DNA of 60,422 bases from Thermoplasmataceae archaeon. GTDB taxonomy: Archaea; Thermoplasmatota; Thermoplasmata; Thermoplasmatales; Thermoplasmataceae. The position numbers and the translations under genes are program-made. Below, one piece after another: positions 9,474 through 19,900 of this stretch. Location of the stretch: contig JAVYSB010000001.1 of the NCBI GenBank assembly GCA_038729425.1, forward strand, positions 1-60,422, written 5' to 3'. The notes under the pieces are model-generated. The model was not told the origin of the DNA. It did not search any database and saw only the letters and a list, made by a program, of their open reading frames with translations. Each line of letters starts with the position of its first letter. Positions within the stretch are counted from its first letter, which is position 1.

Positions 9474-9484
9474 TGTATTTATTG
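9474..9484 (-). promoter_or_regulatory. possible promoter of the archaellum operon
   Basis: Read on the minus strand, an AATAAATA-like TATA box lies about 100 bases before the flaB GTG. A second weaker candidate (GATATAG, near 9432-9438) is closer. The 112-base gap is the only place where an operon promoter can be, since the upstream gene ends at 9486. Which box is used is not certain. Confidence 0.3.
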
Positions 9485-9485
9485 T

Positions 9486-10004
9486 TCATGAACTTCGCAT
9501 CTCTCCGCTGATCCTGTCCACGCCCCCGGCAAGATACCTGTCCCTGATTGCCTGGTACGACCTTCCGTTTGCTATTGCGTATTCGAGCAAGGAATCGGAT
9601 ATGCGTTTCTCCTCAGCCGGGATTCCTGCAAGAAGGGAATTTTCGTGTGACTCAAAATTTTCCTTTACCACAGAACCGGCTGCAACAACCGTGCCAGACC
9701 TTATATGTGCGCCGTTGAGAATCACCGAGGCCATTCCAATTATGACGTTGTCGTCCACAGTGGCTCCATGTACAACCGCATTGTGCCCGATGGATACGTT
9801 CTTTCCAATTGCAGTGGGATTCCCTGAATCTGTGTGTATGGTAACATTGTCCTGGACGTTTGAATCCTGTCCTATCCATATTGTATTCATGTCACCTCTG
9901 ATGACTGCACTGTCAAAAACTGAAACCCCGTCAGAGATTTCCACATCACCGAGAATCACAGCTGTGGGAGCGATGTAAACATTCTTTCCTATCTTTATGG
10001 TCAT
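9486..10004 (-). CDS. gamma-carbonic-anhydrase-like left-handed beta-helix protein
   Basis: A protein built of hexapeptide repeats from MTIKIGKNVYIAPTAVILG onward, with the RGDMN-IWIG segment and His residues in NVTIHTD, IGHNAVVHG and the following turns. These three His positions match the zinc or iron ligands of gamma-class carbonic anhydrases and YrdA/PaaY relatives. Trimer formation is expected from the family. The reading frame extends upstream to 10037, but I chose the ATG at 10004: the first repeat starts there and a near-perfect inverted repeat covers the upstream ATG. Carbonic anhydrase activity is plausible but not proven; many relatives are only acyl-thioester or unknown-function proteins. 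Confidence 0.85.
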   Translation of the reverse strand: MTIKIGKNVYIAPTAVILGDVEISDGVSVFDSAVIRGDMNTIWIGQDSNVQDNVTIHTDSGNPTAIGKNVSIGHNAVVHGATVDDNVIIGMASVILNGAHIRSGTVVAAGSVVKENFESHENSLLAGIPAEEKRISDSLLEYAIANGRSYQAIRDRYLAGGVDRISGEMRSS

Positions 10005-10027
10005 TGAGTGGGATGTTATCCACGTTA

Positions 10028-10044
10028 AAAACGTCATACGTTTT
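10028..10044. promoter_or_regulatory. inverted repeat AAAACGT-CAT-ACGTTTT
   Basis: A perfect 7-base inverted repeat with a 3-base spacer lies just upstream of the chosen start of the gamma-carbonic-anhydrase-like gene. Its ACGT core is shared with the two ATACGTAT sites 70 to 100 bases away, in front of the ribbon-helix-helix gene. Candidate operator; the protein that binds it is inferred only. Confidence 0.35.
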
Positions 10045-10077
10045 GATCCCTGCCAATGAAGGTGGACATGCCAAAAA

Positions 10078-10088
10078 GGTTTATAAGC
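10078..10088. promoter_or_regulatory. bidirectional TATA region between divergent genes
   Basis: The sequence AGGTTTATAAG reads as a TATA-like box on both strands. On the plus strand it would serve the ribbon-helix-helix gene; on the minus strand it would serve the gamma-carbonic-anhydrase-like gene. Confidence 0.4.
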
Positions 10089-10110
10089 CCTAAAGAAGTG
10101 TCAGACAAGT

Positions 10111-10136
10111 ATACGTATCCATGACATAATACGTAT
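10111..10136. promoter_or_regulatory. two ATACGTAT palindromes, likely operator
   Basis: Two identical 8-base palindromes, at 10111-10118 and 10129-10136, are spaced 18 bases start to start. They sit between the plus-strand TATA box and the start of the ribbon-helix-helix gene. Ribbon-helix-helix proteins typically bind such short tandem palindromes and repress themselves. A third copy occurs at 21641-21648, in front of the Nep1 gene. Confidence 0.45.
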
Positions 10137-10150
10137 GACCCGGTGGAATG

Positions 10151-10471
10151 ATGTCTGTACCCTACAGGATCACAGTGAGGATTTCGGAGGACGTGATGCG
10201 GAAGCTTGAAGACATGGTAGAAAACTTCCAGTATGAAAGCGTTTCCGATATCATAAGGCTCGCGATAAATGAGTTTATTGAGAAGAATGAGGGTAAGGGA
10301 GGATCAAGCAAGGTTGACCTTGTTCTGCCAAAGAAAGTTCTGGAAGATCTGGAACGAGATGTAGATACAGGAAATGCTATTTCCCTCGAAGATCTCATAA
10401 GAATTGTACTGAGAGACTATACACTCAAGAAGGTCAATAAGGAGATAGACGAAATCTCTGGCAAAAACTGA
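10151..10471 (+). CDS. tandem ribbon-helix-helix transcriptional regulator
   Basis: A 106-residue protein with two successive ribbon-helix-helix (CopG/MetJ-like) units. Unit one is YRITVRISEDVMRKLEDMV plus the helix SVSDIIRLAINEFIEK. Unit two is KVDLVLPKKVLEDLERDV plus SLEDLIRIVLRDYTLKK. Each has a beta strand followed by two helices, so one chain could form the dimer-like DNA-binding fold that usually needs two. The second ATG (10151) is preferred because GGTGG lies 5 bases before it. ATACGTAT palindromes directly upstream suggest autoregulation. Its regulon is unknown; nearby promoters (gamma-carbonic-anhydrase-like gene, pheT) are candidates. Confidence 0.75.
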   Translation: MSVPYRITVRISEDVMRKLEDMVENFQYESVSDIIRLAINEFIEKNEGKGGSSKVDLVLPKKVLEDLERDVDTGNAISLEDLIRIVLRDYTLKKVNKEIDEISGKN

Positions 10472-10485
10472 TTGAGTACAAAGAC

Positions 10486-10496
10486 TTTTAAATATT
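10486..10496 (+). promoter_or_regulatory. pheT promoter TATA box
   Basis: TTTTAAATATT ends 22 bases before the pheT ATG, so transcription should start within a few bases of the start codon and the message would be nearly leaderless. Confidence 0.55.
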
Positions 10497-10517
10497 GCAC
10501 ATCGATCTGTCTGTTGA

Positions 10518-12152
10518 ATGGTAGTAATCAGGGATACCAGGGAGTTTCTGCAGAGAACCTTTGGGGATCAGTTTCTGAGCCGTCTGGAAAGGTTTTCCCG
10601 TGTAATAGGATTCTCCTTGGATTCGGATGACGATTACGTTAAGGTTGAATTCAACCCGGACAGGCCTGATCTCTTTTCCTTCTATTCACTGTCAAAATCC
10701 ATGGACATTTTCTATGGAAAGGAAGAACCAGCCGGACTGGCGTTGAAGCATAATGAAATATCTGTACATATAACCAGTGATGCGCTCAGCATAAGACCAT
10801 TTTTTCTCTGTTTTGTGGCTGAAGGGCCTGAACTCGGCGAGAGACTCCAACGAATTATAGAATATCAGGAACGGCTTCATGATACGCTGGGTAGGGAGAG
10901 AAAGAACATTTCAGCGGGAATACACTCTCTGGAAGAAAGTCAGAGAGAACTTACTTACAGTCTCGAGCTAACAACGAAAATCAGAATGAAGACCTTTGAC
11001 GGAGAGCTTGAAGGCACCGCACTCGACATACTGCAGAATCACCTGACCGGCAAAAAGTATTCGTCACTGCTGCCTTCCATGGATAGGATTAACGCAATAA
11101 AGGACTCCTCAGGCGAAGTGCTTTCAATTCCTCCAATAGCCAACAGCTACAGGTCTAGGATTACAGAGAGGTCGTCAAGGATGTTCATCGATGTGGAGGG
11201 CATGCAGGAATTATCTGCAATCCAGGCGCTCTTGCTCCTTGCATACGAGTTCAGGTCAATGGGATACGCCATTTCAATACCGTCAATAACGGGCATTTCC
11301 ACGGAAACACTGTCCAGATTGAGGGGTGAGAACCTCAGAACTATTTCTGTCAGGCGCAGTGAAATAAAAAGGGTATTGGGGTACGACCTTAATGATGGCG
11401 AGATAGAAAGTTCTCTGAAGAGAATGGGTTTCACGTTTCAGGAAACGGGAGATGAGTATCATGTCAAAGTTCCAGGCAACAGGATAGACGTCATGGGAGC
11501 AGTGGACATCATTGAGGACATTGCCAAGGGCGTCGGATATGACAGTATACCGTACGGGGTAATACCACCACAAACATTGGGTGTCCGGGATCATGGTGAC
11601 GGATTCCTTGACACGATCAGGGAGGTCCTTACAGGATCAGGGTATCAGGAGGTCAAGAGTTATGTCATTGGGTCGCAGCTGCCGTATGGAATCCTGAAAT
11701 ATGAAGGGGGAGTGAGAATCTTCAATCCGAAAAGCTCTGATTTTTCCATGGTAAGGGATCGCCTGTTCCCCGGAATGATGGAAATAATAAAACAGAACCG
11801 GAACAGACCCCTTCCACAAAAGATTTTTGAGGTCGGAGACGTCGTATCAAATGGTACTCAGAAGGCACATGTTTGCATCATGCTTCACGACAGCCGCGCA
11901 ACGTTCTCGTCAGCAAAGCAAATACTGGAATACTTTACAAGCAGGTTTTCCGAGAAAAAAATTAAAATTGAACATGGACACCGAGATGGCCTAGTAGACG
12001 GGAGAACCGGGACTATTTTTATGTCTGGAACCGAGATAGGCTACATTGGCGAGATGCATCCGGAATTGCTTGATCTGTATCGCGTAGAAACACCAGTATC
12101 CCTTGCGGAGCTGGATCTTTCGGTGTTCAAGAATATTATAGAGGCGGTTTAG
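10518..12152 (+). CDS. pheT: phenylalanine-tRNA ligase beta subunit
   Basis: The archaeal/eukaryal-type beta subunit of phenylalanyl-tRNA synthetase, 544 residues. Visible landmarks are the N-terminal NPDRPDLFSF segment, the B3/B4 editing domain in the first half, the B5 domain (IRTISVRRSEIKRVLGYDL, then VPGNRIDVMGAVDIIEDIAKGVGYDSI) and the synthetase-like C-terminal domain ending in GEMHPELLD. The alpha subunit gene pheS is not in the window, so the two subunit genes are separated here. The last four bases overlap the stop of the opposed HTH-SBP gene. Confidence 0.95.
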   Translation: MVVIRDTREFLQRTFGDQFLSRLERFSRVIGFSLDSDDDYVKVEFNPDRPDLFSFYSLSKSMDIFYGKEEPAGLALKHNEISVHITSDALSIRPFFLCFVAEGPELGERLQRIIEYQERLHDTLGRERKNISAGIHSLEESQRELTYSLELTTKIRMKTFDGELEGTALDILQNHLTGKKYSSLLPSMDRINAIKDSSGEVLSIPPIANSYRSRITERSSRMFIDVEGMQELSAIQALLLLAYEFRSMGYAISIPSITGISTETLSRLRGENLRTISVRRSEIKRVLGYDLNDGEIESSLKRMGFTFQETGDEYHVKVPGNRIDVMGAVDIIEDIAKGVGYDSIPYGVIPPQTLGVRDHGDGFLDTIREVLTGSGYQEVKSYVIGSQLPYGILKYEGGVRIFNPKSSDFSMVRDRLFPGMMEIIKQNRNRPLPQKIFEVGDVVSNGTQKAHVCIMLHDSRATFSSAKQILEYFTSRFSEKKIKIEHGHRDGLVDGRTGTIFMSGTEIGYIGEMHPELLDLYRVETPVSLAELDLSVFKNIIEAV

Positions 12153-13144
12153 ATCAGCATATAATCAATCATCATCGGTGAAACTGGTATCCTGAGCAGA
12201 TCCATGTAACTTACTATCTGGTTCCTGTCAATTCTTTTGCACTTGTGATAACTTTTCATGGATTCCACGAGTGTCTCTCCCGACAGAACCAGCTTGAGAC
12301 TAAAAAGCTTGATGGCTTTCTGCACATATTCAGACATTGCTTCACCACCGGAATCGTACAATTTATCTATTTCTGAGATTATTTTCTTTATGCTCTCGTC
12401 GGTGGAATTTCTTATGGAAGAAACACAGCATGGCATATCGCCGAGAACGTTTTCATAGGTTGCAATCTCCTCAAATCGCTTCTGGTTCCTGAGTATGGTG
12501 CAGTATGGCTCCCAAATAGTTATATATCCGTAAACGCCACGCCTGATATTGTCCAGAGCCACATCAGGATCAGTGTATATTTCAAGGTTCTCGTCCAGTT
12601 TGCCCCGGAACGCCATGGATAAGAGAATCATGGTAGAGGTATCTGATGTTCCAAGTTTCTGGCTTTCAGTGTTACCATTCCTAAAAATGGACGACCCGCC
12701 GGAAGCGATGGAAGTCGCAATTTTGGTTTTTCTAGTTACAACTGAGTACATAATCTGGGTATACAGCGGGGCGAGGGCAATTTCAATGCTTCCTGCAATT
12801 AGGCTATCCAGGACATCAGAGGAAGAGTTGAAAAATCTTAGGATCGGTTCTAGTTTGTGGGATTCGCAGACGTTTAGCGCAGCAGCAGTATAGTGGATAT
12901 ATTCACTTGATCTCAGTAGCCCGATGCGTATCTTGTCTTGAATCGGGAAAGGGAAGAACTCTGCAGACCATATTTTTCTGATTAGTTTTCCCTCTCTTCT
13001 TGAAATAATTTTTTCGCTGGCTTCCATATCGGAAAGAGTCTCGGAAACATGTGCCCGTGAAAACCCGAACAATGACTCAATTTCGCTCTGCAGGATACCA
13101 TCTTCCCGCCTCTTATTGAGTTCTGCTGTCAGTATGTCTTTCAA
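12149..13144 (-). CDS. winged-helix regulator fused to a periplasmic-binding-protein-like domain
   Basis: A 331-residue protein. Residues 1-60 form a MarR-like winged helix (GILQSEIESLFGFSRAHVSETLSDM, then IISRREGKLIRKI). Residues 70-330 resemble the NMT1/nitrate-taurine type solute-binding fold: KIRIGLLRSSEYIHYTAAAL, SLIAGSIEIALAPLYTQ and GYITIWEPYC. There is no signal peptide, so it should act inside the cell as a ligand-sensing regulator, comparable in logic to LysR proteins but with a different domain origin. The start is TTG, 17 bases after a CATAATTA box, so the message may be leaderless. It is divergent from an AAA-associated-domain gene. Ligand unknown. Confidence 0.72.
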   Translation of the reverse strand: MKDILTAELNKRREDGILQSEIESLFGFSRAHVSETLSDMEASEKIISRREGKLIRKIWSAEFFPFPIQDKIRIGLLRSSEYIHYTAAALNVCESHKLEPILRFFNSSSDVLDSLIAGSIEIALAPLYTQIMYSVVTRKTKIATSIASGGSSIFRNGNTESQKLGTSDTSTMILLSMAFRGKLDENLEIYTDPDVALDNIRRGVYGYITIWEPYCTILRNQKRFEEIATYENVLGDMPCCVSSIRNSTDESIKKIISEIDKLYDSGGEAMSEYVQKAIKLFSLKLVLSGETLVESMKSYHKCKRIDRNQIVSYMDLLRIPVSPMMIDYMLI

Positions 13145-13162
13145 GTCCGTTCTAGATCGGTC

Positions 13163-13180
13163 TAATTATGCCACTAGTGG
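13163..13180 (-). promoter_or_regulatory. TATA box and CCACTAGTGG palindrome upstream of HTH-SBP gene
   Basis: On the minus strand a CATAATTA box (13163-13170) is directly preceded by the 10-base palindrome CCACTAGTGG (13171-13180), in the position of the BRE element. Further TGCCAC/TACCAC half-sites occur at 13253-13258 and 13313-13318 in the same intergenic region. Together they look like operators for autoregulation and for control of the divergent gene. Confidence 0.4.
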
Positions 13181-13396
13181 TAAATTAACTTTTCATTTAT
13201 TTCTCCTAAACAGTTGTTTACATGTGCGGAACAGAGAAATCGCGATAATTTTGTGGTAAAACGAAAAGAGATTATTCTAATCAGAATGGTCTTCATGCTT
13301 TTTTAAGTTTTATGCCACAATTTGCTCTCAACCCAAAAACACAGTGCAGACAGAAATTATTAAAACCTTTAACTCATTAAGTTTAGAATATCTGTT

Positions 13397-13867
13397 ATGC
13401 ACAGTATTGAAACGCAAAACACCGGTGACATCGTTGGCCTCCTAGAGATATTGGAAGATGTTGGAAAAGCCGTAGATATTGCAGAATTAGATGATATGCT
13501 TGACGAAGAGAGAACAACTCTCATGAATCTTCTTGGGGATGCCGAAGCACTTGAACTTATCGACGTCACCAGCGGAGACGTCAAGGTTACGGAACTTGGA
13601 AGAAGGTTTCTGAAGTCCGGCATTAACGATCGGAGGGAGATACTGAAGGAACAACTCCCGAACCTGGAACCGTTCCATTCACTGATGCAGCTTTGCAGAA
13701 AGGATGATAAAAGCAGAATTTCAAAGGATGACCTGTTTGAATTCATCGGAAATAGGTTTCCTTCCGACGATAATGAAAAGACCTTTGGACTTATAATAAC
13801 GTGGGGCCGCTACTCAAGACTCATCGAATATGACAGCGATACTGAAGAGATTGTGCTGTTGAGTTGA
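13397..13867 (+). CDS. stand-alone AAA-associated C-terminal domain protein
   Basis: A 156-residue acidic cytosolic protein. It resembles the AAA_assoc_C domain normally found at the C-terminus of nitrate/sulfonate-type ABC transporter ATPases: GDIVGLLEILEDVGKAVDIAELDDML, then EALELIDV, VKVTELGRRFL and a final aromatic-rich segment. Here it has no ATPase domain attached. Its divergent neighbour carries the matching solute-binding-like domain, so the pair may be a regulatory offshoot of a transporter system. A TATTAAAA-like box near 13356-13364 precedes the ATG by about 32 bases. The domain match is from memory. Confidence 0.6.
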   Translation: MHSIETQNTGDIVGLLEILEDVGKAVDIAELDDMLDEERTTLMNLLGDAEALELIDVTSGDVKVTELGRRFLKSGINDRREILKEQLPNLEPFHSLMQLCRKDDKSRISKDDLFEFIGNRFPSDDNEKTFGLIITWGRYSRLIEYDSDTEEIVLLS

Positions 13868-13909
13868 GTGCTATATTAACAAAGTCAAGCCGAGCAGTAC
13901 CTGAATTAG

Positions 13910-13918
13910 TTTTTTATA
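13910..13918 (+). promoter_or_regulatory. aglB promoter TATA box
   Basis: TTTTTTATA lies about 37 bases before the AglB ATG, giving a predicted leader of roughly 10 bases. Confidence 0.45.
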
Positions 13919-13954
13919 CGAAGATTCTATTAGAGCTTCCTAGGTAGCATTTAG

Positions 13955-16900
13955 ATGGAATTGTCGTACGCGGAATCCTCCTCGGGGAATCAGAGATTCA
14001 TCAGAAAATACCCTGAAGTAGTAGTTATCACAGTGCTTGTTGGTATCTATCTATTTCTTGCGAACTATTATGCTTGGTCATCCACTTTCCAGAACTTCTT
14101 CTTCACTACATCCGGTGGCAGTGACCCATACTTTAACTGGATCACAATACAGCACTTCCTGCAGACAGGCCACTGGCTTATGTTTGAACCATCTCTAAAT
14201 TATCCTATTGGAACAACAAACCCGAGAAACCCGTTCTTCCAGGTCATGACTGTGTTCATAGCTGTTCTTATGTCTCCTTTCATGAACATTCAGAACGCGG
14301 CATTTTTCACGTTCGAGGAGCTTGATGCCTTCTTCGGGGCACTCCTTATCATCCCTGTTTATTTGATGGGAAAGGAAGTTTTCGGAAAGAAAGGAGGATT
14401 TGTGGCTTCCATACTTTACCTGCTGATGCCAAGCAATGTCAGTACTGGTTACCTTTCCGACGGCAGAATTCATACCCCAGAACTGTTTTTTGTTCTCTTC
14501 TTTATTTATTTCTTCCAGCGGGCAATTGTATCCATTGACAAGGATAAGATAGTTGAAAAGTTATTCCCGCCGACCAGAATCCTTACATCAATTCGTAGTT
14601 TCTACAATAGAAATCGGCTAGCCACTATTTATGCAATGTTATCTGGAACCTCCCTGGCTGCTCTGATGATGTCATGGCAGGGATATGCATATGCAGTCGT
14701 CATTTTGCTGCTGTATGTACTCGTTCAATATGTTTATAATCTTTTCATTAAAAGACCAAGCGATTACCTGGTTTACCTGAGTGCCATTAGCATCCTCCTT
14801 GGATTCTTTCTAGGGGCATATTATTATCTGGGAATCGGCAACTATTCCGTATGGTTCACTCCGGTGCTTCTGCTTGGCATACTTGTAATCGTGATGGGAT
14901 TTGTTTTTGTTGCCATAAGAGGAAGACCATGGATAATTTCAGTTCCGATCATCGCGATCCTTGGAGCTATACTACTGGGAGCACTTGCCATATTTGATGC
15001 CCACGCTTTTAATACCCTTCTCAGCGGAGACGGATATTTCATAAAGACCAAGGTCTATCAGACCATAGCAGAGGCCGCATCCTTACCTTTGGGAGAGTAT
15101 ATTTCATCGTTTGGCGCGTTTGAGTTCATCCTCGGAGTCACGGGCTTGGCGTATGCTGTATACTTGTTTATCAAGGAAAAGAAAGACTCCATGTTCTTCT
15201 TCCTCGTTTTCTCACTGGTTTCAATATATATGAGTTTTGAAGCTGCAAGATTCAACATCACTGCGGCTCCGGCCTATGCAATTCTTGGAGCTGGACTTTT
15301 GATGTACTTCGCTCACCTGGTCAAGCTTTATGATATGAAGAAGAGATCAGGCGCGCCCTTGGCAAGTGTTGGAAAATCCCTGAGGGGAAATATAAGCTGG
15401 GTTCATACTGTGTTTGTAGTTATCATCGTTCTGATGGTGATTTCCTCCGGGCTGGGTCTAATATCCTCTGCTATTCCTTCGAACACAGCGGCAAAGTACA
15501 ATCAGGAAATATATAATGTAATCCCCTCTTCACTTCAACCGGCCAATTTTTCTGCGAACCAGTTATACTATGTGGGTGCGACTGGAAACTTGATATCGAA
15601 TTCCACCCAGCCCCTGGCTCTTTCTTATTCATGGCTGGCTACCCAGGACGCTAATCTGCCACTGCAGGATAAACCTGCATATGTTTCATGGTGGGATTAT
15701 GGTTTTCAGGAACTGCAACAGGGTCTGCATCCAACAGTAGCTGATGACTTTCAGCAAGGTTACGAGGTGGCAGGACAGATCCTGTTAGCGCAAAACCAGA
15801 GCCAGATTCTAGCGCTCTTCATCGCAAGAACAATACAGGTGGAATTTGACAGTTCTCAGCATTCCTTCAATACGCCTGTGAACAATGTTCTGGTCGGATT
15901 TTTCGGTTCTTCTGAGGTTTCGCTCCTGGCCAGCATTTATCAGAACCCCCTGGCATACAAAGCTTGGATAATGAGCAAACCTTCAGTGTATGGGGATTAT
16001 TCCAGTTCTATCACTTCGACCAATGCATATTTCGCACTTGTTACTGGGCAACTTGCATCTCAATACTCATTAAACACACTTGTGGATGCTTATACTGCAT
16101 TGAGCCAGGTTACTGGCATAAGTATCAAGTACATACAGGTGCCTAACACGCTTTTCCCATCTTCCATCAATAATACTGGCACGTTTTATGCACCTGCGTA
16201 TCTGACGGACACACCAGCCTATGTTAGCTCAGGTGGTGCTATTGTACCGACCAACTATTACAATATACTGGTGCAGACAACAAATGGGACATACACGCTG
16301 AATAATGTTCCCACAGCGGCAAATGTTACCGGCGAGTCGCTACAGTACACTTCTGCCTTCTACAATACTACGATTTATCGCATGCAGATCGGATACCCAG
16401 GATCTGCCGTTGGCCTTTCAAGTGGAATCCCGGGACTGGCTGCCGGTGCGACAAACTATACAATAATGCCGGCTTGGGACATGAGCAATTTTGAGATCGT
16501 GTACGAATTGATACCGTGGAATCCCTATACCGACTACGCTGCACACCCAAACGCATGGCAGGACATCCCCCTGCAGCAGGCTTATTACGATCTGGTGAAA
16601 GGAATCGGCACCCCAGTGATTTTTCCTTCCGCAACACAGATGGTTTCCACTGCTAATCCCATAATGGCTTACTATCCTGGAGCTATAATAACCGGCAGAG
16701 TAACAACCCCCGGAGGCCAGGGAGTCGGCGGGATCAATGTCACCCTCTTTGATCAGTATGGGATACCGCATGATGTTGTCCATACTAATTCCGCCGGGTA
16801 CTATAATATCACAGCGGTTCCTGGAAACGATACAGTTGTATTCAGCACGGGTACTCTGAACACGCTGTATCTTTATGGAAAAAATGTCCTCAAGACCACG

Positions 16901-19900
16901 AATATATACATTTCCACACAGCAAGCCGAAAGGACCGCACTTGGCATAAACATGACAACTGGCCTGCCCAATTATTACGTAACTGAAAATTACCAAGTTT
17001 CTGCTTCCAAAGTTTCGGGAACTGCGTTTTACAATTATCAGACAGTCAAAAATGCAAATGCAACTATTCCTGGAGATTTTATTTCAAAACGCATTATGAC
17101 TGGTACGGTCTTTCTTGTTAACTCAACATATGGCGTAAACGTTTCTTTACCCTTAGTTAATGGAGTCTATAGCTCATCCGACGTGTTGCCATACAGTTAT
17201 GAGTTGTCGATATTCACGGATGGAACTTATTATGCCAACCTCCTGCAAGGCGATGTTGTGGTTGGCGCAAATGTAGCGTTTCCTTTACTAATTTCCTTCG
17301 ACAGTATTTTTGTAAATACCACCACTGCCTCTGGCCTTTCCGGAGGATATATAGTTAAGGCTTCGGATGGAACAACAATATATTCCAACACAACCGGCGG
17401 TTCTGGGCATGCTAATTTATGGGTACAGCCGGGTACTTACACAATACAGGCTTATAAGGGCAGTTCGCAGACAGGGGTTTCCACAACGACGTTCACGGGA
17501 TGGGGGCAGAATTATTCCGTCAATCTATCTGCAACGCTTAGCGGCATAGTCTCTGGAACATTATCCGGAGCGCCCTCAGGCACTATTCTTTATCTCTACC
17601 CAAATGGTCAGATATCGTCAACTTATAGCACCATTATCGGACCCGGAGGTGCTTTTTCAACGGAGGTTCCATATGGAGTGTATACACTTTATGCTTCATC
17701 CAGCGGCAATTCCTTCACTAAAACAATCACCGTACAATCAAATTTTACTTTGACTGGTTCCATGAGCCTTGCGTTCCCGATCACGGTTTCAACCTACCTG
17801 CCAGGCATTACAGCTTACAGCGGGAGCTACGAATTTATGGGGAGCTCTGCTTTCTTCACATATTCCTATTCCGGGCCAACGCCGTACACAATACTTCTTC
17901 CGGAAGGGATGTATGGAATATCAAGTCTTACTGTCTACCTCGGTAGCATCAAAGAAGGCTTCCAGAATGTGTATCTTGTTGGCGCCAGAAATGTATCCAT
18001 CACCCAGCAATACACCAATACGGCAACAATTACGCTGTCAGATTCAAGCAACTCCGGTGTTATGGTGGGCTCAGGTATCTCAATCCTTAATTCATCAGGT
18101 AACCCCGTATATTTCAGCAAGGTATCAAATGGCCAGGCAACAGTATATTATCTAAACGGATCAAAGGATCTGACGACGTATGCTATGAGTTCACTTTACA
18201 CCTCTACCACAATGTCTCTTTCCAGCAATACGCAATCATATTCCATGACACCAGTGACAGTCGGCATTACAATATCATTTGTGAATAACTCAATTAAACT
18301 GAGAGGATCAACCAACTTGGTTCTCAAGGGTACAAATACTTATTATCTATCCGGAAGCGAAACAGGAATATCGGCTTCCGTCTTTCCCGGGATATATGTT
18401 GCATCTGCCAGTAATTCAACTGCAACATTAAATCTCAGCGATCCCGTGATAGTGGTGCCGAATAAAGTAACACAATCTGTAACATTACTCGCCGCTCCAT
18501 ACGCTAACTTAAGCATAAACGCTACCAGCTATGAGATTTTCAACTCGTTAGGGACTGTTGTCAACAACAGTAAGCCACTCCCGGCTGGCAATTACTTGGT
18601 ATACGCTTACTTGAATTCTTCAGTTTCCCCGGAAGTTTCGTGGAAGTCTTACTATCTCACCTCTAACATGAATGTTACACCATCACTACAGAGTGCAGAT
18701 ATGATATCGCTGGAGAATTCCCTTGGGATCTCTGCTGGAAACTATACGCTATCAATCAGTGGTGGAGTTGCGAACGTTTCTACTACTTCCATATTGCTCC
18801 CTGCAGGCGTTTACAATGTAAAATATTATGACACCATTACAAACGCAACCGGCTCTTATATTGTTTCTGGCAGTGGATCGTTCAACACATATTATACGAA
18901 TAAATTCAACGTGATAGTGACTTCAACAAAAATCAATACCATGCTAACTGGAACTGTTACCTTCAACGGGAAGGCAATGCAAAATACAGTGATACAAATC
19001 CTCTCTACTGAGGGTACGGTTGTAGCCAGAACTGCCACCAATACGTACGGTATATTCAGTGTATCTATACCAACTGGCAGCTGGGCCATTTACGCACTGA
19101 ACAATGCATCGAGTACAGGCTATTATGGTGGAGTTACAATACCTGCATTTTCCGGGACTTATTACGATAATTTCAGCCTGAAGCCTGCATATGCTATTTC
19201 CGTGATCGTAACCGTCGGTTCCAAGATCTACAACACAAATGTTCAGGTCACACTATACCCGAACAGCATAAATGTTAACAGTTCAAAGGCGAATTTGCTC
19301 CTTCCGCAAGGAAACTATTCGTTTTCCGCAAATATAAGCCAGAACGCTCTCGCATATAACGGTAGCCTTCTTTCTGTATCATATTCCGTTAACAACACTA
19401 TATACGTGAATTCAAACATGTCAATCACTCTGGCCCTTAGCCAGGTCGTGACAGGAAAAATAACGATAATACAGAACGGTACTTATCCAAACCTTGTTAC
19501 CGGAAGTAATGTAACCAACAGTACAGAGGTTTATTTCAATGTCACCAATGGCCAGAATGTTCAGCAGTCGGTCACGCTGACTTCGGGAAGCAATCAATGG
19601 CACATTCTTTTCAATCAGTCCTACCTTAATCTCGCACCTGGTCAGAAAGTGGCTGTTTCCGCACTTGTCTATGCGCTTAACAACCCTCCATCCGGTATCA
19701 ATGCTGTTCCAGTCAACTTGACATACTCCGGCAGTACTGCATCTGGATCATTCGACGTGAACGTTGCTCCGAGGGTCGGATTTACTGCTACCCTGAATTC
19801 TCCATTTGGATTGCCGCAGGATGGTAAGCTAATCTATAATATTACTTTGGAGAATACCGGGAATACAGCAATTGCGATCAACGGATCTATAGTCGATAAG

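Noticed and set aside
16418-16996. 192-codon minus-strand frame inside aglB
   Set aside because: It lies inside a continuous, motif-bearing coding sequence and reads as low-complexity, cysteine-scattered protein without any family feature.
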